From: Paracoccaceae bacterium
GTDB taxonomy: Bacteria; Pseudomonadota; Alphaproteobacteria; Rhodobacterales; Rhodobacteraceae
DNA: 61,514 nt
Reading direction: 5' to 3'
Assembly (NCBI GenBank): GCA_028874915.1
Contig: JAPPHA010000042.1
Span: forward strand, 1-61,514
Shown: piece after piece, positions 1 to 8,843 of the stretch
Numbering within the stretch: position 1 is the stretch's first letter
Layout of the letters: each line of letters begins with the position of its first letter
The notes under the pieces: model-generated
The model's database searches: none
What the model was told of the DNA's origin: nothing
The model's input: the letters and a program-made list of their open reading frames with translations, nothing else
Made by a program: the position numbers and the translations under genes

Positions 1-197
1 TTTCTTGTGAAAACCCGCGTGCACATTATTCCGTTGAGTTGGTAATCGAGGCTAGGAAATGGTCGATTCCAAATTCGGACCCCTGGTCCTTCACTGCAGC
101 GCGGCGCAAGTTTTCATTGTTCACGACATGTCTTCCTTTTGTCCTCTGATCGACGTGGAACGGGCCGCACGATGATGGTGGGCTCTCGACCGTTCAC

Positions 198-1058
198 TCA
201 ACGGGATAAGTTCATGCGCCGGCTGCGGCGTAACGAAGCCGTCATGAGAGCGAGATAGCCTGCGACCACCGCGAAGGAGAGCAGCGTCGTCAATGTACCC
301 AAGGCATAGAGTGTCGGTGTGACGCGCGTCGTCACGGAGGCCATCACCATAATCGGCAAGGTCTGTTCATTGCCGGTGATCAGAAGGCTGCGCTGGAACT
401 CGTCGAGAGAAAGCGTAAAGGCAAAAAGCATGGAGGTCAGAACTGCCGGCTGCATGATCGGCAATGTGACATGGCGAAAGGTCTGCCAGCGAGTCGCACC
501 CAGGGTCAGCGCTGCATCTTCCAGGGTGGTGTCGAAGCGGTTGAAAAACATGAGGAAGACGACGAGGCTGAATGGCAACGTCCAAATCACATGAACTGCC
601 AGTCCGGTCGTCAGCCAATGGGGAGCGATTTCCAGGGACTGAACGATCAGCGCCGATCCCAAACTGACCGTAATTCCGGGAACAATGATCCCCAGCAGCC
701 AGACATAGAACACGATGTTGGAGCCGCGGAAGCCGCGCCGAAAGGCTTGCGCAGCCATCAGTGCAAAGACGGTCGACAGTATCAAGGTGATGACGGCCAG
801 CACCAGAGAGCGCTGCAAGGCGCCGAGATAATTGCCGAGAAATTCGCCGACATCGCTGTATTCGGTCAGCTCTCCTGGATTAAAGAGCTTCCAATACCAG
901 ATCGTACTGGTGCCGCGCATTGGGAAGGTATGGCCGCCGCGAGGTCCCTGAAATGAGAGAATTGCCATGATAATGAACGGGAAGTACAGCATCATCAGGA
1001 TGAATCCCAAGTAAAGAAAGGCAATCGGCCTTGTGAGACGCGCGTAACTGATTTTCAC
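198..1058 (-). CDS. ABC transporter permease, PotC-like
   Basis: Inner-membrane permease of a polyamine/opine-type ABC importer, 286 residues, a normal length for PotC relatives. The first hydrophobic segment lies near residues 10-35 and several more follow, as expected for a six-helix binding-protein-dependent permease. The ATPase-contact EAA loop is visible as LEDAALTLGATRWQTF followed by VTLP, around residues 180-200. The start is GTG, ten bases after the stop of the upstream permease gene, with an AGGGAA-like ribosome site, so the two permeases are almost certainly co-transcribed. It is the last gene of a minus-strand set of ATPase, binding protein, permease B and permease C. The substrate cannot be read from sequence; spermidine/putrescine is the family default only. 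Family certain, substrate open. Confidence 0.9.
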   Translation of the reverse strand: MKISYARLTRPIAFLYLGFILMMLYFPFIIMAILSFQGPRGGHTFPMRGTSTIWYWKLFNPGELTEYSDVGEFLGNYLGALQRSLVLAVITLILSTVFALMAAQAFRRGFRGSNIVFYVWLLGIIVPGITVSLGSALIVQSLEIAPHWLTTGLAVHVIWTLPFSLVVFLMFFNRFDTTLEDAALTLGATRWQTFRHVTLPIMQPAVLTSMLFAFTLSLDEFQRSLLITGNEQTLPIMVMASVTTRVTPTLYALGTLTTLLSFAVVAGYLALMTASLRRSRRMNLSR

Positions 1059-1067
1059 GGTGGTTCC

Positions 1068-1973
1068 CTAGACCTTTCTGAGATCGAAAAAACGCAGCAT
1101 GATGGCCACCGTGGCAAGGGTGATGAAAGTCAGGAACACGGCAAGCGCCGAAGCCCGGGCCCACTGGAAGATGTCGATCTGGCGCAGAATCAGGCCTGCG
1201 AGCATGGGGTTCTGGGCACCGCCAATTACGCGTTCGGTGAAGAACTCACCCATGCCGAGGACCATGACGAAGAGGGCGCCGGCCATGAGACCCGGTTTGG
1301 TCATTGGCAATACCACCAAGAAAAACACGCGTACGGGGTTGGCACCCAGCACGGCAGCCGCCGACATGATGTCTTCGTCGATCCGGCGCATGGAGTAGTA
1401 TAGCGGTCCGATCATGAAGACGATGTACAGGAACCAGAGCGCGAGCATCATGGAGTAGGGGGTATAGAGGAGGAATTCGATCGGCTCGTCGATCAGGCCG
1501 AGACCCTTCAACGTGGAGTTGACGACACCCTCGCGACCGAACATCGGCAGCCATGTGATCGTGCGCGTGAGATAGCTGGTCCAGAATGGGACGATGCACA
1601 GCAGGATGATGCCGGTGCGCCAGCGTTCATCCTTGATCACTCGCCAGATGAAGTAGGCTGCCGGGTATGCCAGCAGCATGACCCCGGCCAGCACCATCAA
1701 GAGGACTTGGTAGGTCCAGAGAGTAATTGACCAGAATGAACTGCTCGCCAGCATCCTCTGGTAATTGAGCAGGTTGTATTCGGGCCGCAGTCCTGAAAAA
1801 CCCGCCTTCCAAAAACTGAACATGACAATGGCAGCCAGCGGCACACCGACAAAAAGAACGATCCAGAGAGTGCCTGGTAACGCCAGAAGCCAGCTGAACA
1901 ACTCCGGCCGCCGGGCGGAGAGTGGACTCCGCATTCCATTATTCGATGAAGTCGAACGAGCAGCTTCCAACAT
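1068..1973 (-). CDS. ABC transporter permease, PotB-like
   Basis: Second permease of the importer, 301 residues. It carries an N-terminal membrane helix at about residues 28-55 and further helices through to a final one near residue 280. The EAA loop reads DEDIMSAAAVLGANPVRV then VLPMTKPG, about residues 195-225. PotB and PotC normally form a heterodimeric pore above a PotA dimer. The annotated ATG has no clear Shine-Dalgarno sequence; an internal ATG 13 codons in is an alternative. The gene begins only 16 bases after the end of an open IS5-transposase-like relic that separates it from the binding-protein gene, so its expression probably depends on read-through across that relic. Family assignment is firm. 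Confidence 0.9.
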   Translation of the reverse strand: MLEAARSTSSNNGMRSPLSARRPELFSWLLALPGTLWIVLFVGVPLAAIVMFSFWKAGFSGLRPEYNLLNYQRMLASSSFWSITLWTYQVLLMVLAGVMLLAYPAAYFIWRVIKDERWRTGIILLCIVPFWTSYLTRTITWLPMFGREGVVNSTLKGLGLIDEPIEFLLYTPYSMMLALWFLYIVFMIGPLYYSMRRIDEDIMSAAAVLGANPVRVFFLVVLPMTKPGLMAGALFVMVLGMGEFFTERVIGGAQNPMLAGLILRQIDIFQWARASALAVFLTFITLATVAIMLRFFDLRKV

Positions 1974-1988
1974 GAAGGAGTTCCGCTG

Positions 1989-2618
1989 TCAGAACGCAAG
2001 ACGCCCGAATTCGGAGCGTCGGGATGGAGTTTCGTAAGTTATGGAATTCGACGGGACCTGAACGCTCGAAGCGTGCAGTTTCGTGTGGGTTCGGGGCCCG
2101 GGTGTAGCGGTCTCCTTTCGGTTTGAAGGACTGGCCGAAGGCCGAAACCGACGGACGCAGTCTGGACTGCGCCCGTCGCTCGTGCAAACGCCAGAATCGG
2201 CAGCTTCATGGTGCGAACAGGTGGAGCCCCCATTGATCTCAAACCCGCATGCATTGTGAAACTCCTGCCCACCGGGCAGTGATAAAGGGGCTCCCTCGGG
2301 CACGTCGGAGCGTCCCGCCAACTCGCGGGCCAGCCCTTGCGGCCGGTCCAGCATGGTTTCGAGAACGCCGCTGTCACGCCGGGCAAAGTTGTGGTTCCGG
2401 TTCGTCGCAATTGGCGGAATTGCCTGCCTCCGGCTTCCCATGCCAATGGGAAACTGAATCGCGTCGAAAATTTCACGGAAGTCAGTGCTGGACCGCCGCC
2501 CGCGTTTCAGCGGCGGCCAAGGCGGCTCGTTCCGCGCCCAGTCCTCATCCGGCAATTCGACTTCGAAACGCTCGCCATTTCGTTCATTGATTTCCTGCGC
2601 GGCCTTGCTCCAGGACAT
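1989..2618 (-). pseudogene. Degenerate IS5-family transposase inside the ABC operon
   Basis: An open frame of 209 codons starting at an ATG with a near-perfect ribosome site (AAGGAGGT, four bases upstream). Residues about 20-60 follow the N-terminal pattern of IS5-family transposases: DEDWARNEPPWPPLKRG, then TDFREIFDAIQF, and later RDSGVLETMLD and LARELAGRSD. The expected catalytic block (VIDSQSVKT-type) is not preserved, and the C-terminal half is arginine- and proline-rich with no family pattern, so it is not a working transposase. It lies between the binding-protein and PotB-like genes, where importers of this type usually have no gene. The good ribosome site may let it carry translation through to the permeases. 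The IS5 assignment is by eye from the N-terminal third only. Confidence 0.5.
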
Positions 2619-2695
2619 GCGGACCTCCTTGTTTTCTCTCGAAAACTGATCCGAAATACGACCGTTCGCGAGGCCGCGCATTTCAGGTCAAGTTC

Positions 2696-4012
2696 TCAGG
2701 CCGAAAGAAAGTCGTTCCAGCGCTCGGCGTAATAGTCCGGATCATCCGGCCAGACCATCCAGTGCATGATGTTGTTCCAGCGTTTGGCGAAGGAACCGGT
2801 ATCACGACCGTCGATGGGCCAGCCAGGCTTTGGATCTTCGCTGGCGCCACCATTGTACCACCAGTCGTAGTCATTGATCTTGCCTGCGGGATCCGTCCGG
2901 TAACTGTTCTTGAGGTAGTTCTCGCAAGTGGTGGTGGGGGAGTAATATCCCTGCGGAGCGACTTGTGCTCCCCACCAGCCCTCAAGGCAGAAATTCACAT
3001 AGTCGACTGCGGCATCGAAGTTGGGCGTGTCCTTGGCAACGGCAACACCGTGGAACCAGGCCGTGAACCCTTCTTTCGGAAATGCGTACTTGCACACTAC
3101 ATCCTGCTTCTTGACGTCTTCGACAACCGGATTCCATGCGTCGGCCAGCCAGATCTCTCCGGAGGCCAGCAGATTGACGCATTGCCCGTAGTCCTCCCAG
3201 ATCGCACGGAACTGTCCGTCTTTCTTGCGCTCGATGAGAAAGTCGATGACCGTGTCGACTTCCTTGTTGGACATGTTTCCGGTCTGCTTGATGTCGGCTA
3301 GACCCGCGTGCTTCATGTACCCGGCACACCAGCCGGGAGTGAGGAGGCTGTCGTTGAAAATCCCGACCTTGCCCTTGAATTCCGGATCGACCAGCGAGCC
3401 CCAGCTATCGATGTCACGGCCGATGAGATCGTAGCGATATCCGATTGAATCGCAGTTGAAAAACTGCGGTACCAGCTTGAACTCCCTTTGCGTTGACGGA
3501 TCAACCCAGATCTCGGCCAACGGCCAGCCAGTACCGGCGTCGTAACCCAGTGCCGAGGTGCTGGTGTAGAGATCACGGGCATGCGCCCACGGCTTGACCT
3601 TCTCGACCGGGATTGCCTGCAGAAGGCCGTTGTCCCAAAGTGCCGCGTTGCGGTTGGCATTGGTTTCGTTGGTATCGTAGTTGCGATACCCCCCGGCAAG
3701 CCATTCGGTGATCATTGGTGTCAGGCCGGCGACTTTACCGATCGCCTCATGGCCACTACGCCGTTGGAACTCGTTCAGGAAACGGTCCTGTACCGAGACT
3801 CCCAGACCGATGGTACGGAGTTGCATCCCCGTGGCGGAAGCGCTTTCACCGTCCGGCAGGTCGTCCCAGGGCATGCGGTCCGCAGCACGAGCCGGGTTCA
3901 CGATGGTCAGCCCACCGAGCCCGGCGACTCCGAGAGCCGCACCGGCCGCAATTCCAGATTTCAGCAAGTCACGTCGGATGTAACCATGGTTCGGTTTTCT
4001 GTCCTTCAGCAT
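2696..4012 (-). CDS. Periplasmic substrate-binding protein, PotD-like, Tat-type signal
   Basis: Extracellular solute-binding protein for the adjacent permeases, 438 residues from the chosen start. The ATG at 4012 is preferred to one 11 codons upstream because it has an AAGGAGGA ribosome site at the right distance. The N-terminus carries a twin-arginine motif (YIRRDLLKSG, residues 11-20), a hydrophobic stretch and an ARA cleavage site near residue 43, so Tat export of the folded protein is likely. The body resembles the PotD/spermidine family: a domain with WLADAWNPV near residue 290 and a C-terminal aromatic-rich segment. It sits 33 bases downstream of the ATPase gene, so it is co-transcribed. 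The ligand is unknown. Confidence 0.9.
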   Translation of the reverse strand: MLKDRKPNHGYIRRDLLKSGIAAGAALGVAGLGGLTIVNPARAADRMPWDDLPDGESASATGMQLRTIGLGVSVQDRFLNEFQRRSGHEAIGKVAGLTPMITEWLAGGYRNYDTNETNANRNAALWDNGLLQAIPVEKVKPWAHARDLYTSTSALGYDAGTGWPLAEIWVDPSTQREFKLVPQFFNCDSIGYRYDLIGRDIDSWGSLVDPEFKGKVGIFNDSLLTPGWCAGYMKHAGLADIKQTGNMSNKEVDTVIDFLIERKKDGQFRAIWEDYGQCVNLLASGEIWLADAWNPVVEDVKKQDVVCKYAFPKEGFTAWFHGVAVAKDTPNFDAAVDYVNFCLEGWWGAQVAPQGYYSPTTTCENYLKNSYRTDPAGKINDYDWWYNGGASEDPKPGWPIDGRDTGSFAKRWNNIMHWMVWPDDPDYYAERWNDFLSA

Positions 4013-4045
4013 TGTAGATTCCTCCTTGGGATTGTGGCCCTTCAC

Positions 4046-5212
4046 CTATGTCGGGCCGTCGTGTGGATCGCCTGCGCCCGGGACTTCGGGCAACAAATGG
4101 CAGTCGTCAGCCGACCAGTCGACGGTGAAGCGGGCACCGTGCCGTAGTGCTGATCGGCCTCGGCTCAAGCTCTCGTGTTGCTCCATCTTCAGTTCCCTCC
4201 CGTCGCCAAGATCGAGCACGACGAGGATCACGCTCCCGGCATATTCCAGGCCCTTGACGACACCGGTGATGGAGTTTTCGCCGACGGTCTCCGCTCCAAG
4301 GCGCGGCCGCATCAGGTCGGCGCGTACGACGAAGGTCACGGCCTGACCCGTTGCCAGCGAGCGGCCGCCGGCATTGACGAGAAATTCGCCCTGTGCGGTC
4401 TCGACCTTCGCGAGGCCGTCTGACAAGCGACTGACCTGACCGTCGAAGATGTTGTTGCGGCCGACGAATTCTGCGACGAACCGGGTTTGGGGCTCGTTGT
4501 AGATAGTCTCAGGTGAGTCAATCTGTTCGAAGCGCCCCTCGTTCATGACCGCAATTCGGTCGGCCATGACCAGGGCCTCGCCCTGATTGTGCGAAACATG
4601 AATGAATGTAATGCCCATGTGACGTTGCAGAGATTTCAACTCACTCTGCATCTCGATCCGTAGTTTGGCGTCGAGTGAGCCCAGCGGTTCGTCCAGCAGG
4701 ATCAATGCTGGCTCTACCACCAGCGCCCGCGCAAGCGCTACGCGTTGTCGCTGTCCTCCTGAAAGTTGATCGATCTCGCGCCACGCCAGTTCTTCCATCC
4801 CGACCTGGCGAAGCGCATTGAGTGCCTTCTCTTCGCGCTCTCGGGGAGACTTGCCGCGCATGCGCAATCCGAACTCGGTATTCTTGATGACGTTCAAGTG
4901 GGGAAAAAGCGCAAAGGACTGGAAAACCAGCCCGATGTTGCGCTGGTAGGGCGGAATGCCCTCCATATGCAGGCCGCGAATGATGATTTCGCCAGTCTCG
5001 GGCTGATCCAGGCCGGCAATCAGACGCATCGTGGTGGTCTTGCCGCAACCACTTGGGCCGATCACGGACAGAAATTCGCCACTGAATACATCGAGATCGA
5101 CATCGTCGACCGCGGTCACGCTGCCGAAACGCTTGCTTACTCCCAGAAGCCGAACACTCGCCTCGGCCACCTCCACAACTCCTCCGTCAACCTGCTGATC
5201 GGCGCTCATCAT
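4046..5212 (-). CDS. ABC transporter ATPase, PotA-like
   Basis: ATP-hydrolysing subunit of the importer, up to 388 residues. All ABC motifs are present: Walker [11 protein letters not shown] (about residue 50), Q-loop VFQSFALFP, signature [15 protein letters not shown], Walker [13 protein letters not shown] and switch histidine HVSHNQ. A C-terminal region of about 120 residues matches the regulatory TOBE-type domain of PotA/MalK proteins. The first ATG has no ribosome site; a GTG at 5170 has GGAGGAG eight bases upstream and is an attractive alternative start that still leaves the whole ATPase domain. It is the first gene of the transporter set, and four 7-base repeats lie just upstream, possibly in the control region. 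Function certain, substrate unknown. Confidence 0.92.
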   Translation of the reverse strand: MMSADQQVDGGVVEVAEASVRLLGVSKRFGSVTAVDDVDLDVFSGEFLSVIGPSGCGKTTTMRLIAGLDQPETGEIIIRGLHMEGIPPYQRNIGLVFQSFALFPHLNVIKNTEFGLRMRGKSPREREEKALNALRQVGMEELAWREIDQLSGGQRQRVALARALVVEPALILLDEPLGSLDAKLRIEMQSELKSLQRHMGITFIHVSHNQGEALVMADRIAVMNEGRFEQIDSPETIYNEPQTRFVAEFVGRNNIFDGQVSRLSDGLAKVETAQGEFLVNAGGRSLATGQAVTFVVRADLMRPRLGAETVGENSITGVVKGLEYAGSVILVVLDLGDGRELKMEQHESLSRGRSALRHGARFTVDWSADDCHLLPEVPGAGDPHDGPT

Positions 5213-5224
5213 CGAATCAACGGA

Positions 5225-5252
5225 TTGATACTTGATTTTTGATCTTTGATCA
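5225..5252 (-). repeat. Four tandem 7-bp repeats upstream of the importer operon
   Basis: Read on the minus strand, the bases are TGATCAA, AGATCAA, AAATCAA, GTATCAA in direct succession, each ending in ATCAA. They lie 13-40 bases before the first possible start codon of the ATPase gene, in an AT-rich island that contrasts with the surrounding GC-rich DNA. They could be operator half-sites or simple-sequence expansion. Confidence 0.55.
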
Positions 5253-5339
5253 TATTATTTTGTTACCACCACCAAACTGATACCGTCAAGTACAGAAAGT
5301 GAGCCCGATCGTTGCGGATTCGAACACGGCGCAAAACTG

Positions 5340-5645
5340 ACCTCTCGAGCCCCGCCGGAGCCGGCGCACGGCAGTCGAATGACGAAAGGTGTTTGGTGCT
5401 CGACGTCCCGGCGACAACGGGCGAGGCGGACGAGGGCGAGCCGATTGTGAGCCAGGTGGCCAATGTGCAAAAGATCGCGAATCGCGCGGCAGCAACCGTC
5501 ACCGGCGACGCCGGTTACTCTTCTGCCAAGTTCCATGGTGCGTTTGAGCGGCGTGGCATCGATCCGATGTTTCCTGCGAAGAAGGAACCGATCCGCAGCT
5601 GGATGCCCACGCGCCACTTCTGCTCAGGACGATTGCGAAACGGGA
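5340..5645 (+). pseudogene. IS1182-like transposase fragment
   Basis: One reading frame holds about 70 codons resembling the middle of DDE transposases of the IS1182 type: VTGDAGYSSAKFHGAFERRG, then IDPMFPAKKEPIRS, followed by a weaker RHFC...KCP segment that corresponds to the family's cysteine-containing part. There is no N-terminal DNA-binding part, no later catalytic glutamate region, and no recognisable terminal inverted repeats. The frame then passes directly into an unrelated IS256-like relic. It is a short fossil and cannot encode an active enzyme. Family name is from motif resemblance only. Confidence 0.55.
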
Positions 5646-5941
5646 AGTGTCCAACGGCGCCTGGTCGTCGTCCAGCCCTGGCCCAAGACAGCCAAGTTCG
5701 CCATTCTCATGGACGAAGTCGAGCACGATGTCCTCGCCTGCATGACCGACTCCAAGGTGCACCGCCAGAAGTTACGCCCGAGTCCATTCGAGCGGCTCCG
5801 GACCGAGATCACGTGCCGCAGCAATGTCGGTGGCAATTGTCCCCAATCAATGTACCATCACCTGTCTCGTCGGTGTTGTGCTGCTGCTCGAGCAGATCGA
5901 CGGGAGGGCCGTCTCAAGAAGATGGATGATGCTGGATTAGG
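5630..5941 (+). pseudogene. IS256-family transposase C-terminus, frameshifted
   Basis: The C-terminal end of an IS256-family (mutator-type) transposase can be pieced together from two frames. The first contains KFAILMDEVEHDVLACM, followed by KLRPSPFERLRTEI, equivalent to the family's DEAE.DVLAYM and KLHSTNPIERLNGEIKRR. After a frame change comes CLVGVVLLLEQIDGRAV with a stop codon at 5938-5940, matching the family's LVGAILLEQNDEWAV end. Key residues of the KLHSTNP block are substituted, and the N-terminal two thirds are absent. It is a relic fused end-to-end with the IS1182-like fragment before it, which indicates nested insertion and deletion. Confidence 0.7.
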
Positions 5942-6134
5942 ATGTTCCTTCGGGCAACTGGACTACCGTCACGCTGCATATCGTGATGCCGGCCCAAGCC
6001 GCCGAATACCGCATCGGGCGCCCGGTTCTTACTTACCATCGGCTGGGAAACAATCTGGCAAATGGGGCCGTGAACGTGAAAATTCCTGAAGAACTCAGTA
6101 AGTCGAACGCATTTGGATCATTGGCAGACGGTTC

Positions 6135-6860
6135 ATGACGAAGCCCACTGCTCGATTGCCTCGACTTACCCCGGTCGATCGCGACACCATTCAGGAGCGC
6201 GTCTATCAGCAGTTGCGCGAGGCCTTGATGACGGGTCAGTTGTCACCGGGTGATCCCGTGAAGCTGCAGACACTGGCCGAGGCCTTCGGAACCAGCGCCA
6301 TGCCGGTGCGTGAGGCACTGAAGCAATTGGTAGCCGAACAGGCACTCGTGGCACGTCCGAACCGCAGCGCGATCGTCCCGCTCCTGACTGCAGAGCGCTT
6401 GGACGAGGTGCGCTGCATTCGCGTTGCACTCGAGGGCATGCTCGCTGAAAGGGCCGCGGCCAGAATCACCGCCCCGACCGTGCAAAGACTGCGAATGTTG
6501 CATGATGACATGTGCGGTGCCGTTCACGCAGGAGAGATCAAACGCTACCTGGCCAAGAACCAGGAATTTCACTTCATCATCTATACGGCGGCTGATCTGC
6601 CCAATGCTCTACGCTTGGTGCAGAACCTCTGGCTGCAGGTCGGACCGGTCATGAACTTCCTGCTGGGCGGGGAGAACAAGGACAAGAAGACGATGCTGCG
6701 AGCCAACGTGACCGACATTTTCGAGGACAATCACTTTCGAGTGGTGGAGGCCCTTGACCGCAAGGATGGACTCGCGGCTCGGGAAGCAATCGCCAACGAC
6801 GTCAACGTAGCGGCCGATTACTTGCTATCCTTGAAGCACTTCAAGAGCGTTCCGTCTTGA
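6135..6860 (+). CDS. GntR-family transcriptional regulator, FCD subfamily
   Basis: DNA-binding metabolite-responsive regulator of 241 residues, the usual length for the FadR C-terminal-domain branch. Residues about 15-80 form the winged helix: VYQQLREALMTGQL, then the recognition region GTSAMPVREALKQL. Residues about 90-230 are the all-helical FCD ligand-binding domain, with NQEFHFIIYTAAD containing one of its conserved histidine regions and NHFRVVEALDRKD near the end. It is the only intact gene in roughly 3.6 kb of transposon relics, on the opposite strand to the importer operon whose promoter region lies about 0.9 kb away. Control of that importer is plausible from location, but nothing in the sequence proves it. 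FCD regulators usually respond to organic acids or sugars' breakdown products. Confidence 0.92.
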   Translation: MTKPTARLPRLTPVDRDTIQERVYQQLREALMTGQLSPGDPVKLQTLAEAFGTSAMPVREALKQLVAEQALVARPNRSAIVPLLTAERLDEVRCIRVALEGMLAERAAARITAPTVQRLRMLHDDMCGAVHAGEIKRYLAKNQEFHFIIYTAADLPNALRLVQNLWLQVGPVMNFLLGGENKDKKTMLRANVTDIFEDNHFRVVEALDRKDGLAAREAIANDVNVAADYLLSLKHFKSVPS

Positions 6861-7869
6861 ACGCCTGACATCTCGGTTCAAGGCGGTTCGTCGGAGTCGC
6901 TCAGGGACCGGCAATTGACGGTGAACACGCTCTCGGCCAGCCTCTGGCGATGACGGCAAATCGGGAGACGCCAGGCGAACTTGTCGAACGGCATTCCGGC
7001 CACAGGACGCGTCAACGCAACTGCTAGTGAACACCCCGTCTATAGCCGGGGTGCAGACGACATCGCCGGAGGGTTCGATCCGGGCCCTTTCTTGGTGGGC
7101 GCGCAGAACCACATGGCGGATCGGCACCGACGCCAGCTGGAAGCTCACGCGCTCGGAGATGAGTTCGTAGCCGCCCTCCGCCAACCCCTCGATCTCCGGT
7201 GGCATCACGTCAATGCCGATCATCGTTGCCCAGGGATGAAGCGCAGCCCAATGCCGTTGTCGGAACTGCCATGGTCATTCCGGCGCCTCTTCACGCCGCC
7301 CCGCAGCGTCCTCTCGGCCATGCGTTCACATTGCCCGCCTGACGCTTGTGCCGGGCCGGACGATCGCGAATCGTGCGGTTCGTCCCCCGTTCCTCGGTAA
7401 ACTTGTCGTGCAGCGAAGCGAAGATTGCCGACTGAGTCCCGGCAAGCCAGAACAACTCCCGAACCGGGAAGACAGCCCCCCGCAGCAGGCTGCCGCCGCG
7501 CATCCCTGTGAACTCCAAGCGGGTTTGTCGAGCCGAAATCCCTCTACCTTGGTATCGAACGGGTCGACTCCGCTCATTCCGCCACCACCACCGCCATGAT
7601 TGCCGCCAGTACCGCCAGACGCTCGGACGGTGGTATCGCCTTGAAGCGTCGCCCCCAACTCTCCGTCCTGCGCTTCACCAATTGGCAGTGGGTGAAGTTG
7701 CCCCCGGCGAAACGCGCCCAGTGGACCCGGTTCTGCGCGAAGTTGACCCATATTTTGCCGATCACTACGCAGGGTTGGTTGTTGACCTGAAGCGCGATCG
7801 ACCGCCAGTCGGCCCGGAATTCGACGCAGGAGCCAGTAGCGCGCAGGGGAGGGAAGGCGCGCAACGCCG
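6861..7869. other. Long stretch without a credible intact gene
   Basis: About 1 kb of GC-rich sequence with only shadow frames. On the minus strand around 6900-7223 a frame with ELISERVSFQLASVPIRHVV weakly recalls the zinc-finger-adjacent part of IS66 transposases, but this is too poor to call. Near 7570-7610 a run encoding prolines (or glycines on the other strand) is compositional. The upstream part of the IS4/Tn5-type relic that follows probably begins here in unrecognisable form. Confidence 0.5.
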
Positions 7870-8265
7870 CCGGCGGAGTGCGCTGGCGGATCGAGGATTG
7901 GCACAGGAATCTGAAATCAGGCCGCAAGGTCGAAGCCCGCGCCCACAAGACACGAACGCGTCTGGAGTGAACGATCGCCATCAACGCCGTAATGGCCTGG
8001 CGCATCGCTGCGCGCGCGCAGCTCGGGCGAACCCAGCCGGACCTGCCGCCGGAAACCGCCTTCCCGGACGTGGAGTTTGCGATCCTGACGGATGTCGCCC
8101 GGACCCGGAACGGGCCGCCGCCCTCCGACCTCGGCACCACCTTTCTCCTGGTCGCGTCCCTCGGGTAAGACCCGAACCGTCCAAACGATCCACCGTACGG
8201 CACCGAAACGACGTGGCACAGCCAGTCCGCCTCGTCGTTCGTGGTATGGATCGTCACCCTGAGAC
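7870..8265 (+). pseudogene. IS4/Tn5-type transposase C-terminus, broken
   Basis: Several frames together give the end of a Tn5-like DDE transposase. The first has VRWRIEDWHRNLKSGRKVE then a TGA, then AINAVMAWRIAARAQLGR followed by FPDVEFAILTDVARTR and TTFLLVASLG up to a TAA; another frame continues with DPPYGTETTWHS. These line up with the family blocks RWRIE.WHRVLKSG, AINAVIAWRI, E..VL...A and the terminal YLGR..DPPPG. At least one in-frame stop and one frame change make it non-functional. The YREK-region glutamate block is represented by RWRIED. No flanking inverted repeats were found by eye. Confidence 0.7.
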
Positions 8266-8740
8266 GGGGCCTCGGCGCGAACAGCAAACTCGGCGCAAGA
8301 CTGAAGCGGGACACGAATTGCGGCTATGGTGAGGACGCGGTGCCGTGCCGAGAAACGACCGTCGATGCCTCTGACTCTCTGTCAGGACGGTCCGGGCTTG
8401 CTGAATCGTCTCATGCAATGTTGTCCCGAACGCAGAACCGGAGCGACCGAACGGGATGAATCGTGTCACGGTACGTCGAATTCGTCGAATCCGAACCCAA
8501 GGCTGGGTACGTCGACGGCATACGCAAATCGGGCCCCTGGATTCGCGTCCACAACAGCCTCGAACAGCGGTAGCGTCGGCATCGACAATCGAAGCGGAAC
8601 TCACATGATGGGACGGGATCGCCGTTGAATGCCGGCCCCTCTGTTCGGATCAGTCGTCGGAATCTTGAATGAGAGACCACCCCTCCCGGGAAACAGCCAG
8701 TATTGGCGATGTCTCTTCCCCCGGACGCAACGCAATCTGT
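8266..8740. other. Stretch with nothing recognisable
   Basis: About 475 bases between the transposase relic and the lipoprotein promoter region. Frames on both strands are short and arginine-rich, with no family pattern, no good ribosome site and no obvious repeat. It is probably further decayed insertion DNA. Confidence 0.4.
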
Positions 8741-8769
8741 TTGTTTCGTAGTTAAAGGCATGCTAGACT
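8741..8769 (+). promoter_or_regulatory. Possible sigma70-type promoter for the small lipoprotein
   Basis: TTGTTT at 8741-8746 and TAGACT at 8764-8769 are separated by 17 bases, with a TGC just before the -10, which resembles an extended -10. The predicted transcript would begin near 8776, giving a leader of about 68 bases before the lipoprotein start. Matches to consensus are moderate, so this is a suggestion only. Confidence 0.35.
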
Positions 8770-8843
8770 TCACGGCGTCGCGTTGAGGCGACGAACTGAC
8801 TGACAGTTCCACAAATCTGAGCAGGATGATCAGGAGAGACAGA

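Noticed and set aside
6880-7223. Minus-strand frame resembling IS66 transposase
   Set aside because: Only a few scattered residues fit (ELISERVSFQLASVPIRHVV); too weak to list as a feature.
7508-8332. 274-codon plus-strand frame
   Set aside because: Arginine/proline-rich; the real signal in this DNA is the Tn5-type transposase in other frames.
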